Shown here one piece after another: positions 58,119 through 64,000 of a stretch of DNA of 64,000 nt. The DNA is taken from NCBI GenBank assembly GCA_963707895.1, contig CAVPRS010000010.1, positions 434,001 to 498,000 on the forward strand, in the 5' to 3' direction. Source of the stretch: Fodinibacter sp963707895. Lineage in GTDB: Bacteria; Actinomycetota; Actinomycetes; Actinomycetales; Dermatophilaceae. Position 1 is the first letter of the stretch. Each line of letters starts with the position of its first letter. The translations under genes were made by a program, and so were the position numbers. The notes beneath the pieces are model-generated. The model did no database searches, was not told the origin of the DNA, and worked only from the letters and a program-made list of their open reading frames with translations.

Positions 58119-58736
58119 GTGCCAGACCGGCCCGGTGACATGGACGAGCGTGATGTCGACGCTCGCTTCGCCTCCATCGTCGCGCGCTGGGACGGGCCCG
58201 TGCCGGATGCCGACCAGGTCGCCACGAGCGGTGACCACGACGGCGCCGCGGGCGACGAACAGGTCGAGGGTGACGCCACCGCGGGCACCGACGACGCGAC
58301 CACCGAGGCCGCTGACGCCACCGAGCGTGATGCCGCGGAGCAGGCCACGCCGCCGGTCACCCCACGAGCCCCGTGGGTCAACCCCTCGCCGCTCGATGTC
58401 GTCGTGCCGCCCTCGGCCTGGCGGGCCGCCGAGGAGCCCGACGCCGAGACGGCCGCCGCGGCCCGGGCCGCCGAGGAGGCCCTCACCGAGGACGAGCACT
58501 TCGAGCCGCCCGAGGTGGTGCTGCCCCCGCAGGAGGACCTGCACTTCTGGGGTGCCGTCATCGGGCTGGTGGCCGGGCCGCTCATGCTGCTCTGGGTGGT
58601 GTTCGCCCGTCCGTCGCACAGCGTGCGCTGGTTCCTCGTGTCGGTGCTGGTCTCGCTCGTGGGCTTCGGCCTGCTCGTCCTGCGCCAGCCGAAGCACCGC
58701 GACCCGACGAGCGGCGACAACGGCGCCCGCGTCTGA
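58119..58736 (+). CDS. Acidic protein with two C-terminal membrane helices
   Basis: A 205-residue protein. The first 145 residues are very acidic and low in complexity (GDATAGTDDATTEAADATER), then two hydrophobic helices (GAVIGLVAGPLMLLWVVFA and WFLVSVLVSLVGFGLLVL) and a short basic tail. Related actinobacterial proteins have no known role. GTG 58119 has GAGGAG eight bases upstream. Divergent from plsC. Confidence 0.8.
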   Translation: MPDRPGDMDERDVDARFASIVARWDGPVPDADQVATSGDHDGAAGDEQVEGDATAGTDDATTEAADATERDAAEQATPPVTPRAPWVNPSPLDVVVPPSAWRAAEEPDAETAAAARAAEEALTEDEHFEPPEVVLPPQEDLHFWGAVIGLVAGPLMLLWVVFARPSHSVRWFLVSVLVSLVGFGLLVLRQPKHRDPTSGDNGARV

Positions 58737-58743
58737 CCGCGTC

Positions 58744-58801
58744 CACGCAGTAGCTCGCAGAGCACGCAGCAATCTCTGCGTGGTCGCCGAACTTCTGCGT
58801 G
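58744..58801. repeat. Palindrome built from four CACGCAG/CTGCGTG units
   Basis: Inner arms CACGCAG (58763-58769) and CTGCGTG (58776-58782) make a tight hairpin. Outer arms CACGCAG (58744-58750) and CTGCGTG (58795-58801) enclose it, with partial complementarity between. It fills the gap between convergent genes ending at 58736 and 58812. Confidence 0.8.
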
Positions 58802-58811
58802 CGCAACCGGG

Positions 58812-59489
58812 TCAGGTGAGCTCGAGGTCGACCCAGGTCGGGCGGTGGTCGCTCGCGGCGGCGTACACGGCATCCGGGACGCTCACCTCACGGTGCGGGA
58901 GCACGCGCAGCTCGGGCGACGCGAAGACCACGTCGAGCCGCCGGCGGGGTGAGCGCGCCGGGTAGGTCGGGCGCTCGGGCGAGACCAGCCGCAGCCGGTC
59001 GGGCACGTCGAGGAGCCGCCAGGCACCGCCGGTGTGGTCCTCGTTGAGGTCGCCGGCGAGCACGAGCGGGCCTCGGTCGGCGATGACCTCGAGGATCCGC
59101 TCGGTGTGCGTGACCCGCTCGGGCGCCTTGAGGCTCAGGTGCACCGACACGGCCGTGAGCTCGCCGCCGTCGGGCAGCGCGACCCGCACCACGGCGTACC
59201 CACGGGTGCGGTCGGGCCAGTGCACCGGCAGCCTGAGGTGCTCGGACCCCACGACGCGCACCCGGTCGGAGGTCAGCACGGTCGTGCCGCCGCTCCCCCG
59301 GTGGCCGCCGGCCCAGTCCAGCCCGCACGCGGCGGCGAACCGGCGCACCCGCCCGCCGGCGAACAGCCGGCGCGGCACCTCCTGCAGGCAGAGCACGTCG
59401 GGGTCGACGGCCCGCACGACGCGCGCCGCGAGGTGGTGGTCGTCGAGGAAGTCGCGGGTGTTGTAGCTGGCGACGCGCACCGACGGCAC
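58812..59489 (-). CDS. Endonuclease/exonuclease/phosphatase family protein
   Basis: A 225-residue EEP-fold protein. RVASYNTRDFLDDHHLAARV and DVLCLQEVPRR are the N-terminal motifs (Asn, Glu metal ligand), VLAGDLNEDHTGG holds the GDxN motif and ASDHRPTWVDLEL the final SDH triad. It could be a DNase, phosphodiesterase or phosphatase. GTG 59489 lies eight bases after the ROK gene stop. Confidence 0.87.
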   Translation of the reverse strand: MPSVRVASYNTRDFLDDHHLAARVVRAVDPDVLCLQEVPRRLFAGGRVRRFAAACGLDWAGGHRGSGGTTVLTSDRVRVVGSEHLRLPVHWPDRTRGYAVVRVALPDGGELTAVSVHLSLKAPERVTHTERILEVIADRGPLVLAGDLNEDHTGGAWRLLDVPDRLRLVSPERPTYPARSPRRRLDVVFASPELRVLPHREVSVPDAVYAAASDHRPTWVDLELT

Positions 59490-59497
59490 GTCGGCGC

Positions 59498-60472
59498 TCA
59501 GCCGGAGACGGCGTCGGTGCGGGCGAGGTCGGCGGCGCCGACGAGACCGGCCTCGTTGCCGAGCTGCGCGGCGACGATGCGCGCCTCGGGCCGGTACCCG
59601 CGACCGGTGAGCTGGCGGCGGAACGCCTCCCGCGCGGGGTCGAGCAGCAGGTCGCCCGCGGCGCTCACCCCGCCCCCGATGACGAACGTCCCCGGGTCGA
59701 GCGCCGCCGCGAGGTCGGCCATGCCGATGCCGAGCCACCGGCCGACCTCGGCGAGGAGCTCGCGGGCCAGCTGGTCGCCGTCGCGGGCGGCCTCGGTGAC
59801 GAGGGGACCGGTGAGGTCCTCGGGTCGTCCCTCGACCCGGTCGAACAGGTCGGACACGACCGGGCTGCCGGCCGACATCAGGCCGCGGGCCTCACGCACC
59901 AGCGCGTTGCCCGAGGCGTACTGCTCCCAGCAGCCCTTGTTGCCGCACTCGCAGCGGATGCCGTCGGGCACCACCTGCATGTGGCCGAACTCGCCCGCGA
60001 TGCCGTAGCGCCCGCGGATGACGCGCCCGCCGAGGACGATGCCGCCGCCGATGCCGGTGCCGAGGTTGACCATGACGAGGTGGCTCTCGCCCCGGCCGGC
60101 CCCGAACCGGTGCTCGGCCCACACGGCCGCGTTGGCGTCGTTGTCGACGAAGATCGGCACGGCCAGGCGCTGCCCGAGGGCCTCGCGCAGCGGCTCGTTG
60201 CGCCACGAGAGGTGGGGCGCGAAGACGACGGTGGCCCGGTCGGCCGCGACGAAGCCGGCCGCCCCGATGCCGACGGCGGCGATGTCGCTGCGTCCCTCGA
60301 GCAGCTCCTCGACGATCGAGACGATGGTGTTCTCGACGACGCGCGGGCTCGTCGACCGGTGCGGGGTGTCCCGGCGGGCGCGGGCGAGCACGACTCCGTC
60401 GGAGTCGACGACACCGCCGGCGACCTTGGTGCCGCCGATGTCGATGCCGATGGCGAGTGGTCCGTCAGCCAC
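59498..60472 (-). CDS. glk: ROK-family glucokinase
   Basis: A 324-residue sugar kinase. The ATP-binding motif is IGIDIGGTKVAGGVVD; the ROK zinc site is CECGNKGCWEQYASG; IFVDNDANAAVWAEHRFGAG and IAGEFGHMQV carry catalytic and sugar-binding residues. It likely phosphorylates glucose to glucose 6-phosphate. GTG 60472 has AGGAGGAACCCC upstream and overlaps the end of the preceding gene by eight bases, so it is co-transcribed with the ArsA-like and hypothetical genes. Confidence 0.92.
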   Translation of the reverse strand: MADGPLAIGIDIGGTKVAGGVVDSDGVVLARARRDTPHRSTSPRVVENTIVSIVEELLEGRSDIAAVGIGAAGFVAADRATVVFAPHLSWRNEPLREALGQRLAVPIFVDNDANAAVWAEHRFGAGRGESHLVMVNLGTGIGGGIVLGGRVIRGRYGIAGEFGHMQVVPDGIRCECGNKGCWEQYASGNALVREARGLMSAGSPVVSDLFDRVEGRPEDLTGPLVTEAARDGDQLARELLAEVGRWLGIGMADLAAALDPGTFVIGGGVSAAGDLLLDPAREAFRRQLTGRGYRPEARIVAAQLGNEAGLVGAADLARTDAVSG

Positions 60473-60992
60473 GGGGTTCCTCCTGCGGGTCGTCGGCGTC
60501 ACTGATCGGGATGGGGTTGCTCGGCGCGGGGGTCGTCCGGCGCGGCCGGGCCGGACGCCGGGGGCGCCCCGAGCCGTCGGCGGCGGCGTCGTCGGTCGGC
60601 GCGTCCGGACCCTGCTCGGATGCCGGCTGCCCCCCGGCCGTGCGGCTGCTCGCCAGGTCGGTGAGCACCGTCGCGGCCAGGGCGGCCAGGTCGGCGAGCC
60701 GGGCGAGGGTCTCGGGGCTGAGCGAACGGACCACGGCCGCACCGCGACACAGGGGGCACCACGTGCAGAACGGGTCGTGGGCGGCCGGCCCGGGTTCGGC
60801 GGCGGTGGCGGAGGGGGCAGCGCCGGGCGCACCGGCATCCGACGCCGGGTCGCCGCCACTGGGGTCAGCGGCAGGCGGGTCCGAGGCAGCCGACTGCGCT
60901 GCTGCCTCGGCGGACCGGCGCAGGCTCTCGAGGAGCCGGGTGGCCTCGTCGGCCACCGACCCCACCTGCTCGTCCCAGCGCTCAGCGCCCAC
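60465..60992 (-). CDS. Conserved hypothetical protein with CxxC motif
   Basis: A 175-residue protein. A conserved N-terminal helix (GAERWDEQVGSVADEATRLL) is followed by a low-complexity Ala/Pro/Ser stretch, a CxxC motif in DPFCTWCPLCRGAAVVR, a helical block (LARLADLAALAATVLTDL) and a disordered Pro/Arg-rich end. Similar proteins sit at this place in other actinobacteria (Rv2183c position), possibly DUF5304-like. The GTG overlaps the ArsA-like stop by 11 bases and the stop overlaps glk by 8. Function unknown. Confidence 0.75.
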   Translation of the reverse strand: MGAERWDEQVGSVADEATRLLESLRRSAEAAAQSAASDPPAADPSGGDPASDAGAPGAAPSATAAEPGPAAHDPFCTWCPLCRGAAVVRSLSPETLARLADLAALAATVLTDLASSRTAGGQPASEQGPDAPTDDAAADGSGRPRRPARPRRTTPAPSNPIPISDADDPQEEPRG

Positions 60993-62212
60993 TGGCCCAC
61001 TGCTCCTCGTCACGCTCGAAGCGCACGCGCAGGCTCCCGCCACCCACGGCAGCGCTGCGCACGACGCACCGTCGCAGCACCGACGGCAGGGTGACCACCC
61101 GGCGCTGACCGCCGACCTCGAGCAGCAGGTCGTCCTCGCGCCGCGCCATCCCGACCATGCCGGCCGACACGAGGGGCAGGGGCAGGGTCAGGACGAAGTC
61201 GGCGCCGTCGGCCGCGACCGTCATCCGGGGTACGTCGACGTCGTCCATCAGGGCCGGAACCGGGAGGCCGCCGGCGTCGGCGACCGTCGCGGAGGCGAGG
61301 GCGTCGAGGGCGTCGGCACCGATCGGCTCGCCGGCAAGGTACGGGGCGCACAGCAGCGGGATGCCGAGGAAGGACTCGCGCACCTGCTCCAGACCGGTGG
61401 CCTGGGCGGTGGTCCAGGCGGCGCGCCACGGGTCGGTGTCGCCGGCAACGGCCGCCGGGAGGAGCCGGTTGACCACGACGGCGTCGACGGCGTACCCGTG
61501 CAGCGAGAGCGAGGTGAGCACCCGGCGGCTCTCGGCGATGACGACCCGCTCGGGGGTCAGCACGACGCGCACGCTGGCCCGGGTGGAGGTGAGCAGCGCA
61601 CGGACACCGACCATGAGCTCGCGCCAGGCCCGCAGCACGAGCAGCACCTCGGGGCCGGGCACCGGCACGCCGGTCGCCGCCGACGCCGCGGGCCGCAGCA
61701 CGGTGAGCAGCCGGCGCTGGGCCGGGAGCAGCCGGTCGAGGTGCCAGCCGAGCACCTCGGGCAGCGCGAGCAGGCGCAAGCGTCTCGGCCGTGGGGGCGC
61801 AGTCGACGACGACGAGGTCCCAGTCGCCGCTGTCGGCCTGGTGGGCGAGCGCGGCGAGGGCGGTGACCTCCTCGGCGCCGGGCAGCGACGTGAGCTCGTC
61901 GGCGACGACCGCGTCGACACCCATCGCGTCGAGCACCCCGAGCAGGTAGTCGCGCACGACCTGCCAGTCGGCCTCGACGGCGGTGTGGGCGCCGACCGCG
62001 AGCGCGTGCAGGCCGGGCTCGACCTCGGTGGTCTCGCGCCAGGTGCGCGCGGTGGTGAGGTCGACGTCGAGGGCGTCGCCGAGGCTGTGTGCCGCGTCGG
62101 TCGACATGACCAGCGTCCGCAGGCCCGAGCGGGCGGCCCGGACCGCGGTGGAGGCGGCGGTCGTCGTCTTGCCGACGCCGCCCTTGCCGGTCACGAGGAC
62201 GACGCGTGCCAT
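60982..62212 (-). pseudogene. ArsA/GET3-like ATPase with one frameshift
   Basis: From ATG 62212: MARVVLVTGKGGVGKTTTAA (deviant Walker A), STDAAHSLGDALDVDL and WDLVVVDCAPTAETL. Near 61780 an extra base (CTTGCG where CTGCG is expected) shifts the frame. One frame over the protein continues RLLALPEVLGWHLDRLLPAQ, RVVLTPERVVIAESRRVL and LPLPLVSAGMVGMARREDDL to the TGA at 60982. Joined, it has about 409 residues, close to Rv2184c. A neighbouring gene overlaps its end, so the operon looks maintained and a sequence error is plausible. Confidence 0.82.
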
Positions 62213-62220
62213 GGCGGCGG

Positions 62221-62667
62221 TCAGCCCTCCGCGCGCTTCTTGAGCTCGGTCAGGGCGAGGTTGATGATGTGCTTCTCGGCCTTGCGCTTCAGCAGGCCGA
62301 TCATCGGCATGGTGAGCTCGACCTCGAGGTCGTAGGTGACCGAGGTGCCGCCGGACGCGGTGTGTGACAACGCATAGGTGCCGTCGAGCCCCTTGAGCAG
62401 GGTGGCGCGCACCAGGTGCCACGACACGCTGCCGGTGCCGTCCTCGGCGATGTCCCAGTCGTACTCGAGCACGTAGTTGTCCTTGATGGCCCCGGCGTTC
62501 AGGTGGAACTCGACCTGGTCGGCCCAGCCGTCGCCGTCCTCGCTGAGCACCGTCGCCGACGTGACCTCGTGCGCCCACTCCGGGTAGCGCTCGAAGTCGG
62601 CGATGACGTCGAGCACGGCGCCGGGCTCGGCGGCGATCTCGACGGAGGACTGTGTGCGGTCGGCCAT
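62221..62667 (-). CDS. SRPBCC (START-like) family protein
   Basis: A 148-residue protein with the helix-grip fold that binds hydrophobic ligands (SSVEIAAEPGAVLDVIADFE, YPEWAHEV, SWHLVRATLLKGLDGTYAL). By position it matches Rv2185c (TB16.3) of M. tuberculosis, where it lies between an ArsA-like ATPase and FadD15. ATG 62667 has a TACCCT box seven bases upstream. The ArsA-like ATPase gene starts eight bases after its stop, so they share a transcript. Confidence 0.87.
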   Translation of the reverse strand: MADRTQSSVEIAAEPGAVLDVIADFERYPEWAHEVTSATVLSEDGDGWADQVEFHLNAGAIKDNYVLEYDWDIAEDGTGSVSWHLVRATLLKGLDGTYALSHTASGGTSVTYDLEVELTMPMIGLLKRKAEKHIINLALTELKKRAEG

Positions 62668-62680
62668 GGCACGGAGGGTA
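62668..62680 (-). promoter_or_regulatory. Leaderless-type promoter of the SRPBCC gene
   Basis: On the minus strand TACCCT (62680-62675) is followed by seven bases and ATG 62667. Confidence 0.5.
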
Positions 62681-62740
62681 CCCGCCCCGGGGCGGCATAG
62701 AGTTGGGTGTCCCCGTGGCGCCCACCCGAAGGAGCCTGCC

Positions 62741-64000
<1,260 letters not shown>

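Overview
This window is about 64 kb of very GC-rich DNA (roughly 72% by impression) from an actinobacterium. The gene families (SepH, DUF4193, DUF3710, DUF5998, DUF3040, DUF7455-like, Rv2175c-like and FadD15-like proteins), the GTG-rich starts and the gene order all point to Actinomycetota. The mix resembles Micrococcales, perhaps Intrasporangiaceae, but that placement is inference. Nearly all genes are chromosomal housekeeping genes. I see no rRNA, tRNA, CRISPR array, prophage or insertion sequence.

Region 1 (1-15.3 kb) follows the M. tuberculosis Rv2689c-Rv2701c neighbourhood as I remember it: RNA methyltransferase, KimA-like APC permease, two RCK (CeoB/CeoC) proteins, DUF3159, OB-fold, DUF3710, dUTPase, DUF4193 and SuhB. 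Added to it are a NYN nuclease, glutaminase, coproporphyrin ferrochelatase, SepH, thymidine kinase and a nucleotide-pyrophosphatase-like enzyme. Region 2 (15.3-30.2 kb) holds a Pat-type protein acetyltransferase, a nitroreductase, and topoisomerase IV. Its parC and parE genes face each other across a sugar ABC transporter with its LacI regulator and an amino-acid permease.

Region 3 (30.4-40.6 kb) carries small membrane and zinc-binding proteins, DinB, a methyltransferase and a DNA-damage operon (DUF6504, HEPN protein, DnaE2) preceded by a perfect LexA box. It is followed by small accessory genes and a 73-bp tandem repeat. Region 4 (40.9-45.3 kb) is a MalT-like LuxR regulator with a downstream membrane-protein operon of unknown function. 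Region 5 (45.4-64 kb) follows M. tuberculosis Rv2172c-Rv2187: metF, idsA, Rv2175c-like, Ser/Thr kinase (here with four PASTA domains), type II DAHP synthase, a two-component system, PlsC, ROK glucokinase, ArsA-like ATPase, SRPBCC protein and FadD15-like ligase, cut by the window end.

Three patterns cut across the regions. First, at least ten genes have a TANNNT -10 box ending 6-8 bases before the start codon, which predicts leaderless mRNAs. Second, long imperfect palindromes of unrelated sequence sit at convergent gene junctions, and one lies in frame inside dnaE2. Third, nine probable single-base indels break six otherwise normal genes; five of them fall in the ABC transporter/LacI locus, so sequencing error and real decay both need testing.
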